From Thermodesulfobium narugense DSM 14796 (GTDB taxonomy: Bacteria; Thermodesulfobiota; Thermodesulfobiia; Thermodesulfobiales; Thermodesulfobiaceae): DNA of 64,000 nt. Shown here in pieces: positions 24,960 to 33,642 of the stretch (the stretch's first letter is position 1; the number at the start of each line of letters is the position of its first letter). The notes beneath the pieces were generated by a model, which did not search any database, had not been told where the DNA came from, and saw nothing but the letters and a program-made list of their open reading frames with translations. Made by a program: the position numbers and the translations under genes. The stretch covers positions 1,685,421 to 1,749,420 of the forward strand of contig NC_015499.1 in the NCBI RefSeq assembly GCF_000212395.1. The letters run 5' to 3'.

Positions 24960-25931
24960 CTATTGGTTACTTTTAAATAAGTTTCTAACTTTATCGTATA
25001 TTATATTAGCATTTTCAAACTTTATTCTTTCTTTTTTTGTTATATTAACTAATTCATCGTAATTTATTAACTTAATAAAACCCTGTCTTTCCAACATTTT
25101 AAACGAATTACTAAACTTTGTTTTGCTTTTTTCAGGAATTTTAATACAATAGCAAAATAAACCGCAATTAATAGCTTCAGTTATCATAGAAATGGAATCA
25201 GAAGTAATAATTGCAAAGTCAGATATTTCAAAAAAATACCTAAGAGGGTTTGTTCTATCTTTGTGATAATACACGGAAAAATCCAGCGGATAATTCTTCT
25301 TTTCAAGAAGTCTTTCAAAATCCTCAGGAGTTCGCCTCGAAGTAGACAACAAATATTTATAATCTTTAAGATTCTCATTTTTAAATAGCAATTCTAAACC
25401 TTCTATTATTTCATTAGAATCAAACCTATGATGCTTGCTATTTCCACCAATTACAATTGATATCCATGGACCATTTGAACCTAGTTTAGCTTTAAATTTA
25501 CTAATCTCTTCGTTTTTTAGCTTTTCTTTAAAATAAATAGCCCCGAATATGCGATAAACCTTCGAATTATCTGGCGCTCTATCATGATAAGGCACAATTA
25601 TCATATCAAAGACATCTGGCAAAAATTTTGGATAAAAGATAGAAATTGTAGGCAAACCTGTAGCCTTTTTAAAGAGCACCAAAAAGGGGTGGACTCTATT
25701 GCCCGTACCTATAGCTCCTATATACTTTTCTGGCTCCGTACCAAAAAATTTTATGAATAGTTGCTTAGCGAGCTCTTTACTAATAAAATTATCAAAAATT
25801 CTTAATATTTCAGTTCTAAAGTCAACAAACGGTATAGTTTTTATTTCATAGTCCAGACCAATCGACTTTGCCAAAGACACAGATTGATTGTAATGCCCAG
25901 GTCTGCCTTCTGAGATAATAATAATCTTCAC
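24960..25931 (-). CDS. ELM1/GtrOC1-like putative nucleotide-sugar glycosyltransferase
   Basis: A 323-residue protein with the COG3660/ELM1 pattern: IIISEGRPGHYNQSVSLAK at the N-terminus, AIGTGNRVHPFLVLFKK, VVPYHDRAP, WISIVIGGNSKHH and a late TSDSISMITEAINCG donor-site-like segment. It is thought to be GT-B-like; bacterial members lie in LPS loci. It follows the S55 protease gene by 3 bases and precedes two LPS-type glycosyltransferases, supporting an envelope role. Confidence 0.75.
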   Translation of the reverse strand: MKIIIISEGRPGHYNQSVSLAKSIGLDYEIKTIPFVDFRTEILRIFDNFISKELAKQLFIKFFGTEPEKYIGAIGTGNRVHPFLVLFKKATGLPTISIFYPKFLPDVFDMIIVPYHDRAPDNSKVYRIFGAIYFKEKLKNEEISKFKAKLGSNGPWISIVIGGNSKHHRFDSNEIIEGLELLFKNENLKDYKYLLSTSRRTPEDFERLLEKKNYPLDFSVYYHKDRTNPLRYFFEISDFAIITSDSISMITEAINCGLFCYCIKIPEKSKTKFSNSFKMLERQGFIKLINYDELVNITKKERIKFENANIIYDKVRNLFKSNQ

Positions 25932-25934
25932 AGT

Positions 25935-27572
25935 CTACCTTACTTCAAAAGTTTTTGTAGCGATGCCAGTAACTACCCACGGGAAATCTACATATTTCTT
26001 AAAAATTGGTTCAGGTTTGTCTTGATTCAAAGTGGCCTGAGAGGAATAAATTTCTATGACCATTTGGTTGTTTTTTGGCTTATCTGTAATAGATTTAACA
26101 AGTTCATCAAATGTCTCAATAACCTCTTCTTTTGGCTTATTTGAAGCATTCTCAGAAGTTTTCGCCCTTTGGGAAGTTGACTCATCACTTCCAGTTAAAA
26201 TCATTGTATAACTTCCCTTAGGTAGATTCGGGTCGATTGAAATTTGTTCTTTATAAAGTTCTTCTCTGTACGGCCTCAAAGAAACGTCAAATTTAATTGG
26301 TCTCGATTTCTTTACAAAATTTTCCATATTGATCTTATCAATTTGAGCGCTCTTTATTTTATTTGACATATTTATTTTAAAACCAATATATTCAGGAACG
26401 GCCCTTCTCAAAGGATTGGTTAACAGTTTGTACAAAATTTCGTCTAACTCAAGAACGCTTTTATAAGATATGTCATCAGGATCAGAGTATATATTCTTTC
26501 TTTCTATATTGGTCCCATCAGAAAGCCTTAGAGTTATATCAACGGTGCTAGAACCACCATGCTGACTCAAAAGCGAATCGTCCAAACATTGTAATACCAC
26601 TTTAGAAGCATATTTTAGAAGCATATCTTCGCTTTCTGGCAATTGAACAAAAAAACTATGTTCTCCATTTGAGTTAACGTTAACGTCAATAGTAGTAGTA
26701 GGAGGCAATGCTCCAAGATAAGCAGCTATACCATAAGTTCTATCCTGTACAACCTTCCCTATAGGAGAAATTATAGAAGCAACTTTAAAGGGCAAAACTT
26801 GGCTTTTTATAGTATAGTATGTATAAGCTGATGACAAAAAATAATCTACGCTTCCAGCATCTGTAGCGGGATGACCAAAAGCCAAAATCTTATTACCATC
26901 TATTTCAGTAAGAGTTCCTACTGCCCCCAGCTCCACTGAACCCCTCGCAAACTGAACAGCAATAGAAGCTCCTGGCTGAGCAGTCCACTCGTGAGACGTT
27001 TCAGATGAAACGTCTGAAACTAAAGGCATTTCTTTTTTAAGCATAGATAGCACTCTTCCAGAAAAACCTTTTTCATAATACAAAACACAAGGTCGTTCAA
27101 CCAAAACACCGTCTTCCTTCGTTGGTACGCTTGAAACCGCAGTGTAAACCTTGTTATCTATAGTAATTGGTCTTTCTAGTTTGCTTATTTCAGGGGATTT
27201 TTCTTCATAATTCCAAAGGGTTCTCATGGCTTCTATTGGCGTAACAAGTCCAATATGCGGATCTGCATTTTGGAAAGTAGCAGAAATAGCGCCTATTAAT
27301 TTTCCATTAATATAAACTGGGCTTCCGCTCATACCCTCAGCAATACCACCAGTAAAATCAATAGCTTTCCCCCAAACCTTAATTAAATAAGAAGGGTATA
27401 AACCGGGATTGTTAACTATACCTATTATTTCAACATTAAAGGTCGAAATTTCAGAACCCATTATGGTGGTTTTTGCAACTCCAACATCACCAACCTGAAC
27501 TGTGTTAGCAGCGTTAGCACACGAACCAGTCAATAAAAATATTGCAATCAAAAAACCAATTAACCTCTTCAA
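25935..27572 (-). CDS. exported SpoIVB-type serine peptidase, S55 family
   Basis: A signal peptide (MKRLIGFLIAIFLLTGSCANA) is followed by an S55 domain. GGIAEGMSGSPVYINGKLIGA carries the catalytic Ser of the GMSGSP motif, and LAFGHPATDAGSVDYFL is a second conserved S55 block. The C-terminal part (about 330-545) is a large beta-rich region of unknown type. I place the start at TTG 27572, with GGGAGG five bases upstream; an ATG ten codons earlier would put that SD inside the gene. In spore formers SpoIVB activates sigma-K. Here it heads an envelope/aromatic operon with no spore genes, so it probably processes periplasmic proteins. Confidence 0.82.
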   Translation of the reverse strand: MKRLIGFLIAIFLLTGSCANAANTVQVGDVGVAKTTIMGSEISTFNVEIIGIVNNPGLYPSYLIKVWGKAIDFTGGIAEGMSGSPVYINGKLIGAISATFQNADPHIGLVTPIEAMRTLWNYEEKSPEISKLERPITIDNKVYTAVSSVPTKEDGVLVERPCVLYYEKGFSGRVLSMLKKEMPLVSDVSSETSHEWTAQPGASIAVQFARGSVELGAVGTLTEIDGNKILAFGHPATDAGSVDYFLSSAYTYYTIKSQVLPFKVASIISPIGKVVQDRTYGIAAYLGALPPTTTIDVNVNSNGEHSFFVQLPESEDMLLKYASKVVLQCLDDSLLSQHGGSSTVDITLRLSDGTNIERKNIYSDPDDISYKSVLELDEILYKLLTNPLRRAVPEYIGFKINMSNKIKSAQIDKINMENFVKKSRPIKFDVSLRPYREELYKEQISIDPNLPKGSYTMILTGSDESTSQRAKTSENASNKPKEEVIETFDELVKSITDKPKNNQMVIEIYSSQATLNQDKPEPIFKKYVDFPWVVTGIATKTFEVR

Positions 27573-27610
27573 AATTACCTCCCAAAAGTTAGTCAACATC
27601 ATAAGATTTA

Positions 27611-27637
27611 ATTATAACTCAAATATATACCAACCAA
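27611..27637 (-). promoter_or_regulatory. candidate promoter of the S55-glycosyltransferase-aro operon
   Basis: TATAAT on the minus strand (27611-27616) with TTGGTT (27632-27637) at a short 15-base spacing, 39 bases before the S55 start. The -10 is exact but the spacing is suboptimal. Confidence 0.35.
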
Positions 27638-27753
27638 CCTTATTTATAAATTAAAAAGAAAGTTATAAATAAGTTAACTAAAGTTTGTTGTAATCCAAAA
27701 ACTTACAAACAGTAATATAAAATTCCATTACAAAGTACTGCGAGTAACCACTA

Positions 27754-27770
27754 CAAAATACTTTATTTTG
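27754..27770. repeat. inverted repeat in the divergent regulatory region
   Basis: CAAAATA-CTT-TATTTTG, a perfect 7-bp palindrome with a 3-base centre, midway between the S55 operon and the universal-stress/TauE operon. It could be an operator for either side. Confidence 0.4.
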
Positions 27771-27806
27771 ATGACCCCATAAATTCACTTATTCCGACTT
27801 TTTTTC

Positions 27807-27822
27807 GACTTATTGATAAGTC
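27807..27822. promoter_or_regulatory. palindrome GACTTAT-TG-ATAAGTC over a candidate -35
   Basis: A perfect 7-bp inverted repeat whose centre contains TTGATA (27813-27818), a plausible -35 for the plus-strand operon (followed at 18 bases by a weak GATAAA). An overlapping outer repeat, ATTCCGACTT (27791-27800) with AAGTCAGAAT (27819-27828), has one mismatch. A regulator bound here would cover the promoter. The response regulator of the same operon is a candidate. Confidence 0.45.
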
Positions 27823-27869
27823 AGAATAATATCAAAGATAAAAATTAGTAATGAAAGGTGGTAAGTAAG

Positions 27870-28298
27870 ATGGCAAGAAAAAAGAATGTTTTTGTCGTTC
27901 TTAAGGATACAAAGCAAAATCAGGCAAAACTAATCAAGGAAACAAGAAATTATGTAGCAACAAATAATATCGAGAAGGTCTATTTGTTGAAGATTATAGA
28001 CAGATCCGAAGATCTTGGCGTATTTAACCCTGAAGCAGAAGAAATTATCGTCACAAGAGCTGAAAGCGAAATTTCAAAGTTTATGAACGAATTAGGTCAG
28101 ATCGACTGCCAGGTGGAAGGGATCGTAAAGATTGGTTCCTATCACGACAGGATTGAAGAATTAGCAAAAAAGTTTGATCCCGAAGCAATAATAGTTCAAA
28201 GCTCCAAGTTAAGCGGAATAAAGAGAATCTTTCTTGGCAACACAGCTTCGGATGTCATAAACAACGCTCACTGTCCCGTAATTGTTGTCGGCTCTTAA
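27870..28298 (+). CDS. universal stress protein family protein
   Basis: A 142-residue single USP-A-like domain. The C-terminal GIKRIFLGNTASDVINNAHCPVIVV matches the ATP-binding G-x(9)-G-N/S-T loop and the closing beta strand of the family, which suggests nucleotide binding. AAAGGTGG precedes the ATG at 27870 by 8 bases; a GTG four codons upstream overlaps that SD. It is the first gene of the TauE/two-component operon, 48 bases before the small membrane protein. Confidence 0.82.
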   Translation: MARKKNVFVVLKDTKQNQAKLIKETRNYVATNNIEKVYLLKIIDRSEDLGVFNPEAEEIIVTRAESEISKFMNELGQIDCQVEGIVKIGSYHDRIEELAKKFDPEAIIVQSSKLSGIKRIFLGNTASDVINNAHCPVIVVGS

Positions 28299-28346
28299 CC
28301 AGTTTAGAAACGAATTTATAAATAAATTTTAAGGAGGGAAAGAAGA

Positions 28347-28589
28347 ATGAAAAAGGAAAATAATAAGAAGTTAATACCCTTAATAATATGGGGTACTCTT
28401 TCACTAAGTTCTTATCTGATGATTTTCCTATTTCAAAATGAGTTATTGTTTTATTCTACAAGGGGTGGTATTTTTTCAGTAGTTCCATTACTCTTTGCAT
28501 TTTATTTCTCTTTTGTACATGGAGCTTTCGCAAGTTATTTGTTGCCATTTATTGGCGTTGAAGCAATAATAAAGAAGGAGGCGCATTAA
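28347..28589 (+). CDS. small membrane protein accompanying the TauE/SafE transporter
   Basis: An 80-residue protein with a basic N-terminus and two hydrophobic segments (about 9-28 and 41-66). AAGGAGG lies upstream, and its stop is one base before the transporter start, so the two are made together. I recognise no family; a small transporter subunit is the simplest idea, from context only. Confidence 0.7.
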   Translation: MKKENNKKLIPLIIWGTLSLSSYLMIFLFQNELLFYSTRGGIFSVVPLLFAFYFSFVHGAFASYLLPFIGVEAIIKKEAH

Positions 28590-28590
28590 A

Positions 28591-29670
28591 ATGGAAGGAA
28601 ATTCTATGGGGATCTTGTCAAACTTTATCACTCTTGACCCTACAAACATGCTTTTTCTTTTGTTTGTCGGCTTTGTTGGTGGATTGGTTAGCGGCTTTAT
28701 AGGATCTGGCGGCGCATTTGTCCTAACGCCAGGAATGATGAGCATTGGAGTTCCAGGAACAATAGCAGTTGCAAGCAATATGTGCCACAAGTTTCCAAAG
28801 GCAATGGTTGGAGCATACAAGAGGTGGAAGTATGGTCAGGTAGATATAAAGTTAGGTCTTATTATGGCGATATCAGCAATACTTGGAGTTCAGGTAGGCA
28901 TACAGATTCAAGAAGCCATATTAAAGACCTGGGGAAACGCTGGTTCAAACCTTTATGTCAGTACCATGTTTATAATTGTTTTAACGATAGTTGGAACTTA
29001 CGTATTTAAGGATGCCGTAAATATGGCAAAGTCAAAGAACACAAAAGAAGAGTCTACCGCACTTGCAAAGAGAATACAAAGTATAAATATACCGCCAATG
29101 ATATATTTTGATAAGATCGGAGCAAAGATATCATTCTGGGTTACATTCCCAATAGGATTTTGTACAGGACTTCTTGCAGCAACTATAGCAGTAGGAGGAT
29201 TCATTGGAGTTCCTGGAATGATTTATATATTGGGCGCTACAAGTACTGTAGGCACAGCAACAGAGTTAGTTATAGCCTTTGTAATGGGTCTGGTTGGATC
29301 TGTAAAGTGGGCAATGAACGGAATGATAGATATTAGACTAACTCTTATAATTCTTGCTGGATCTTTAATTGGAGTACAAATAGGAGCTGCTGCCACAACA
29401 TTTGTAAAGCCGTATCTTATAAAGTTTGTAATGGGCTTCATAATGCTTTTGGTAGCCGGGTCAAGAATCCTTGCAGTTCCTCAGTATTTAAGTGAGCTAA
29501 ACATAATTCATCTTGAAAAGCAAGCTTTGAGCGCACTCGATCAGACTAGCTTTATGATAATGAGTCTAACGCTTCTTGCTGGTGCAATAATAATAGTATT
29601 TAGTATGGTAAGAGGAAAAAGAGAATTCAGGAGGACAAGTGCTATTGCACAGGTTAAGATAAACGATTAA
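28591..29670 (+). CDS. TauE/SafE-family sulfur-oxyanion or sulfonate transporter
   Basis: Polytopic membrane protein with about 8-9 TM helices over 359 residues. The two family repeats are visible: GGLVSGFIGSGGAFVLTPGM near the N-terminus and GLLAATIAVGGFIGVPGMIY in the second half. A central hydrophilic loop (about residues 140-180) splits them. Family members move sulfite, sulfate, thiosulfate or sulfonates. Given the PhnD-type sensor system downstream and the likely sulfur metabolism, a sulfur oxyanion is a reasonable guess, but substrate and direction are not readable. GGAGG precedes the ATG. Confidence 0.88.
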   Translation: MEGNSMGILSNFITLDPTNMLFLLFVGFVGGLVSGFIGSGGAFVLTPGMMSIGVPGTIAVASNMCHKFPKAMVGAYKRWKYGQVDIKLGLIMAISAILGVQVGIQIQEAILKTWGNAGSNLYVSTMFIIVLTIVGTYVFKDAVNMAKSKNTKEESTALAKRIQSINIPPMIYFDKIGAKISFWVTFPIGFCTGLLAATIAVGGFIGVPGMIYILGATSTVGTATELVIAFVMGLVGSVKWAMNGMIDIRLTLIILAGSLIGVQIGAAATTFVKPYLIKFVMGFIMLLVAGSRILAVPQYLSELNIIHLEKQALSALDQTSFMIMSLTLLAGAIIIVFSMVRGKREFRRTSAIAQVKIND

Positions 29671-29679
29671 AATAATTAT

Positions 29680-30624
29680 ATGTACAAAAAATTATTAGTT
29701 GCATATGACGGTTCATTAAGTAGCAAAAGCGCACTAAAGGAGGCACTAGAAATAAGTGCCTCCTTTAACTCATATATTACGCTTATAAGCGTATTTGACT
29801 TACCTACAGAGATATTCGGAATATCGTCTCTGGAATCAGAAAGGATTGAATCAGAATTATTTTCAATGCTTCTAAACGCCTTCGAGCAATCAAAAGAGAA
29901 AAACAATAAAATAAATGCTTTCTTTGCTACAATTGCAGGTGATAGTGCAACTTACACAAACATCGAATCAAACGAAAAAATTCAAATACCCAAAAAGGTA
30001 AGTTCACCAGATCATGCAATAGTATCGTTCGCAGAGTTTCTAAAGCCCGATCTAATATTGATAGGCACGAAGGGATACAATAGAGTGATAAACGTTGGAA
30101 GTGTAACTGTAGGCGTAATTAGGGATGCTCCGTGTGACGTATTAACTATAAAAAATTATAAAGAGGGCAAGTTTGAAGAAAAGTACAAAAATATACTTCT
30201 TGCCTTTGACGGTTCTGAAACTTCAGTTAACGCGCTAAAAAGGACTATTAGCATAGCAAAAAGGTTTAAGTGGGATATTACTGCAATTCACGTCTACCCT
30301 CTTCTTACTGAAATAAACCTTTTTTCAAGCGTTCACACAAAAGAAGTTTTACTCCAAACTTCAAAACATATTCTTGAAAGAGCAAGAGAAATAGCTTATA
30401 AGGAAAATTATCCTATTTATACCCACTCAGGGGGGTTTGGTGACCCTGCACAATACATTGTTAATTATGCTACAGAAGAAAATTATGATCTAGTAGTTCT
30501 AGGAACACAAAATCCAAATACCGTAAAAAAAGTTCTTATAGGAAGCATTGCATACAGAGTTATTTCAGAAGCTGATTTTCCTGTTTATTGCATCCCCATA
30601 AAGAGCCTGAAAAAAGCGCTGTAA
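29680..30624 (+). CDS. tandem universal stress protein (two USP domains)
   Basis: Two USP domains of about 150 residues each. Domain 1 (YKKLLVAYDGSLSSKSALKEA ... LILIGTKGYNRVINVGSVTVGVI) and domain 2 (YKNILLAFDGSETSVNALKRT ... LVVLGTQNPNTVKKVLIGSIAYRVI) each end in a G-x2-G-like ATP-binding loop. The gene starts 9 bases after the transporter stop without an SD. USP proteins often sit beside transporters as ATP-dependent regulators; that role is inference. Confidence 0.88.
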   Translation: MYKKLLVAYDGSLSSKSALKEALEISASFNSYITLISVFDLPTEIFGISSLESERIESELFSMLLNAFEQSKEKNNKINAFFATIAGDSATYTNIESNEKIQIPKKVSSPDHAIVSFAEFLKPDLILIGTKGYNRVINVGSVTVGVIRDAPCDVLTIKNYKEGKFEEKYKNILLAFDGSETSVNALKRTISIAKRFKWDITAIHVYPLLTEINLFSSVHTKEVLLQTSKHILERAREIAYKENYPIYTHSGGFGDPAQYIVNYATEENYDLVVLGTQNPNTVKKVLIGSIAYRVISEADFPVYCIPIKSLKKAL

Positions 30625-30631
30625 ATAAATC

Positions 30632-31597
30632 ATGAAACAAAAAAATCCCATAAGAGAAAAATTTTTAAGTTATAAAGATATCTTTTTTATGCTATTTTTT
30701 ATAGTCTTGTTGTTTGTCATTGGCGCACTTTTAATTATTAACGTTAACTTCTTCCCTACTTCTTCTTTAAATCTAGATCTAACCAAAAAATCTCTTCCTG
30801 TTTCCACTGAAAATGAACCAAACACAATTGGCATAGTTGTATCTTCTACTTTGCCAATCGAGGAAGTTACCTTAATTTACAAACCCCTAATAATATATCT
30901 TTCAAAAGCAACAAATAAACATATTGTTCTTTTTACAAGAAAGACCTATTCAGAAGCACTAGATTCTATGCTTGCAGGCGATGCACAAATTGGCATCATA
31001 GGCTCAGGCGCCTTTTACGTTGATAAAAATAAGTTAGATTTGCTGGCAGTACCTATGATAAACAATAAAACATATTATAAATCATATATTATAGCAGAAA
31101 AAGAAAATATAAAAAATTTATCTGACTTAAAGGGAAAGACAATAGCTTTTACTGACCCATATTCCTTTGCTGGGTATATCGTATTGGAAAATTATCTTAG
31201 AAAAAATGGCCTTAACCTTAATTTTTTTTCAAAACACTTTTTTACCTTTAGTGTCAATTCATCAATAGACGCTCTAAAAGAGGGCTTGGCTGATGCAGCT
31301 ACTATTGACAGTAATACATATGAGCAATTAAAAGAGAAAAATCCAGAAATTTCAAACTCATTACACATAATATGGGAGTCCCCAATTGAGATTCCAAATC
31401 CGCCAGTAATAGCCATAAAGGATATGGATTATAAAACAAAACTTCAATTTCAAAAACTTTTTATGGATATGGATAAAAGCACAGAAGGGAAAAAAGTTCT
31501 TAGTATATTGGGCTATGATAAGTATGTTGAAGTAAATAGCAACTTTTTTGAACCAATTTCAGAATGGTTAGGTAAAAATAATGAAAATAAGTTTTAA
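30632..31597 (+). CDS. membrane-anchored PhnD-like periplasmic substrate-binding protein
   Basis: One N-terminal TM anchor (about 18-42) is followed by a periplasmic PhnD/TAXI-type binding domain: IGIVVSSTLPIEEVTLIYKP, GDAQIGIIGSGAFYV, NLSDLKGKTIAFTDPYSFAGYIV and DAATIDSNTYEQL. There are no permease or ATPase genes beside it; a histidine kinase gene overlaps its 3' end by 17 bases. That context favours a sensory rather than a transport role. In the known sensors TtrS and ThsS (tetrathionate and thiosulfate) a PhnD-type domain is part of the kinase itself; here it is a separate protein. Confidence 0.83.
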   Translation: MKQKNPIREKFLSYKDIFFMLFFIVLLFVIGALLIINVNFFPTSSLNLDLTKKSLPVSTENEPNTIGIVVSSTLPIEEVTLIYKPLIIYLSKATNKHIVLFTRKTYSEALDSMLAGDAQIGIIGSGAFYVDKNKLDLLAVPMINNKTYYKSYIIAEKENIKNLSDLKGKTIAFTDPYSFAGYIVLENYLRKNGLNLNFFSKHFFTFSVNSSIDALKEGLADAATIDSNTYEQLKEKNPEISNSLHIIWESPIEIPNPPVIAIKDMDYKTKLQFQKLFMDMDKSTEGKKVLSILGYDKYVEVNSNFFEPISEWLGKNNENKF

Positions 31598-32987
31598 AAT
31601 CGCTATATCTGTCATTTTACCATCTCTTATATGTACTCTTGCTCTCTTACTGTTTATGAAATATACCCTCACCCAGAACCTACTTGAAAATCTAAACAAA
31701 AGAATGCAAACTACTTGTTCAGATATTGAATATTCAATAATAGACAGCATTGCCACAAATAACAGCATCGAAGCCAATAGAATTCTAAAAAATATAAAAC
31801 AACAAAACAAAGAGATTGTGTATATATATATCCAGAGACCATTTGGTAGAATTCTTGCATCAACATTTGAGGACGGTTTTCCAATAGAACTATTAAGTCT
31901 TACAAGTTCGAATGAAAAATTAGTAAGAACATTTAATACCAAAGAGGGCACATTGTACGATCTTAACTATCCGCTTTTAGGTGGTAGTTTTGGAACAATT
32001 CACATTGGTTATTCTCATAATTTGATAAAGGATAGGATCAACAACTTTATATTACAATCTCTGTTTTTCAGCTTTATAGTTATTGTAGTTTCTTTAATGC
32101 TTTTTCTCTTTTTGACCCGTTCAATAGTTAGAAATATAAACAAACTAATTTATCTTGCAAAAAGAGTCTCAGTTGGAGATTTTGATACAAGAGTTGATAT
32201 AAGATCTAAAGATGAGCTAGAGCTACTCGCTAAATCAATGAATTCTATGGCAAACGACTTAAAAATTCACAAAATTGAGAGATTGAAGATGGAGGAAAGA
32301 CTAAAGAAGGAAGAAGAAGAGAAAAAGAGAAAGGAGCTTTTAAGAAGGGAGATTTCCTCTTTAGAAAAGGAAAGAAAAAGAATTTCTATGGAGATACACG
32401 ATGGAGTTATGCAAACTTTAGCATCAGGGCAGATTAACCTTTTTCACGTTATAAATAGCGACAAAATTCCAGAAGATCTCAGAGAAAGGTTAAAAATTTC
32501 ATACAACATCTTTAAAGATGCCACAAATGATTTAAGAAACCTGACAATAAATCTTAGACCACGCATCTTAGAAGAAGTTGGCCTAAAAAGGTCTATAGAA
32601 ACACTGCTCGAAAGGGCAGAGCAAAGCAATAATCTTGATGTAGAATTAATTTTTGATATTAGATCAAAACTTCAGGATTATCTGGAATTATCATTGTTTA
32701 GAATAATCCAAGAAGCTATAAATAACGTAATAAAACACGCTAACGCAAGTTTCGTAAGCGTTATTATAAAAGAAAATGATGATAGAATAGAACTAACAAT
32801 TGAAGATAATGGTTCAGGTTTTGAAATAAATTATGAAGACAAAAAATATACCAATAGTTTTGGACTTATAGATATGAAAGAAAGAGCAGAAAGTCTTGGA
32901 GGTTCATTAAACATAGAAAAAAAGAAGGAAGGTGGCACAAAGATTTATGCAAGCATCCCATTCAAAAAAGAAGGTTCTAATAGTTGA
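31581..32987 (+). CDS. NarL-family sensor histidine kinase (HisKA_3)
   Basis: Inner-membrane kinase with TM1 (about 8-26), a small periplasmic loop of about 130 residues, TM2 (about 158-178), a HAMP domain (about 180-232), a charged coiled coil, the dimerisation domain with phospho-acceptor His in RISMEIHDGVMQTL, and an ATPase domain with the DNGSGFE G1 box and EAINNVIKHA N box. Its gene overlaps both the PhnD-like protein and the response regulator, which implies one signalling unit. The short periplasmic loop probably docks the separate PhnD-like protein. Confidence 0.92.
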   Translation: MKISFKIAISVILPSLICTLALLLFMKYTLTQNLLENLNKRMQTTCSDIEYSIIDSIATNNSIEANRILKNIKQQNKEIVYIYIQRPFGRILASTFEDGFPIELLSLTSSNEKLVRTFNTKEGTLYDLNYPLLGGSFGTIHIGYSHNLIKDRINNFILQSLFFSFIVIVVSLMLFLFLTRSIVRNINKLIYLAKRVSVGDFDTRVDIRSKDELELLAKSMNSMANDLKIHKIERLKMEERLKKEEEEKKRKELLRREISSLEKERKRISMEIHDGVMQTLASGQINLFHVINSDKIPEDLRERLKISYNIFKDATNDLRNLTINLRPRILEEVGLKRSIETLLERAEQSNNLDVELIFDIRSKLQDYLELSLFRIIQEAINNVIKHANASFVSVIIKENDDRIELTIEDNGSGFEINYEDKKYTNSFGLIDMKERAESLGGSLNIEKKKEGGTKIYASIPFKKEGSNS

Positions 32988-33642
32988 CGATCACGCTCTG
33001 TTAAGAGAGGGATTAAAATTTCTGATAAGTCAATCAAAAGAAGATTTTGAGGTTGTAGGAGAAACCCCTAGCGCTTCTGAAGCCCTGAAATTAGTAAAAA
33101 AACTTAAACCCGATATCGTAATATTAGATCTATCCTTATCTGATGGAAGCGGTCTTGATATAATAGAGCCGATAAAAAAAATTTCTCAAAACACAAAAAT
33201 TCTTGTTCTAAGCATGTATCAGGATGAGTCTGTTATAGTCCAAACCCTAAAAGAAGGCGCATCAGGTTTTATTCCGAAAAGTGAGGTATCAGAAGAGTGT
33301 ATCCAAGCGCTAAAAATTATCTCAGAGAGCGATGATCTGTATGTACCCGCATCATATTCCAGAATAGTATTAAAAGGGCTTCTTTCAGATAACGCCTCAA
33401 AAACCCTTAGCTCAAGAGAAGATCAGGTATTAAGGCTGTTGGCTTTGGGATATAGCGCCAAAGAAATAGCCCAAACGCTTCAAATTAGCCCCAAAACAGT
33501 TCAGACCTATAGGCAAAGAATAACCACCAAGCTTGATTTAAGAAGAAGATCGGATATTGTAAGATATGCTATTTCAAAAGGGCTTCTAAAAGAAGAAGAA
33601 ATAAAAGGGATAGTTTTTCCAAAAGACGACGAGTTAATCTAA
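32947..33642 (+). CDS. NarL/FixJ-family response regulator
   Basis: The receiver domain (about 10-125) has LIVDDHALLREG, the phospho-acceptor Asp in DIVILDLSLSDG and the conserved Lys in FIPKS. A LuxR-type helix-turn-helix follows at about 155-220 (LSSREDQVLRLLALGYSAKE, then ISPKTVQTYRQRI). The ATG at 32947 is preferred; a GTG at 32932 lies in the SD region. It overlaps the kinase gene by 41 bases and converges with the minus-strand sensor gene (4-base overlap, no terminator). Probable targets are promoters in this cluster. Confidence 0.92.
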   Translation: MQASHSKKKVLIVDDHALLREGLKFLISQSKEDFEVVGETPSASEALKLVKKLKPDIVILDLSLSDGSGLDIIEPIKKISQNTKILVLSMYQDESVIVQTLKEGASGFIPKSEVSEECIQALKIISESDDLYVPASYSRIVLKGLLSDNASKTLSSREDQVLRLLALGYSAKEIAQTLQISPKTVQTYRQRITTKLDLRRRSDIVRYAISKGLLKEEEIKGIVFPKDDELI

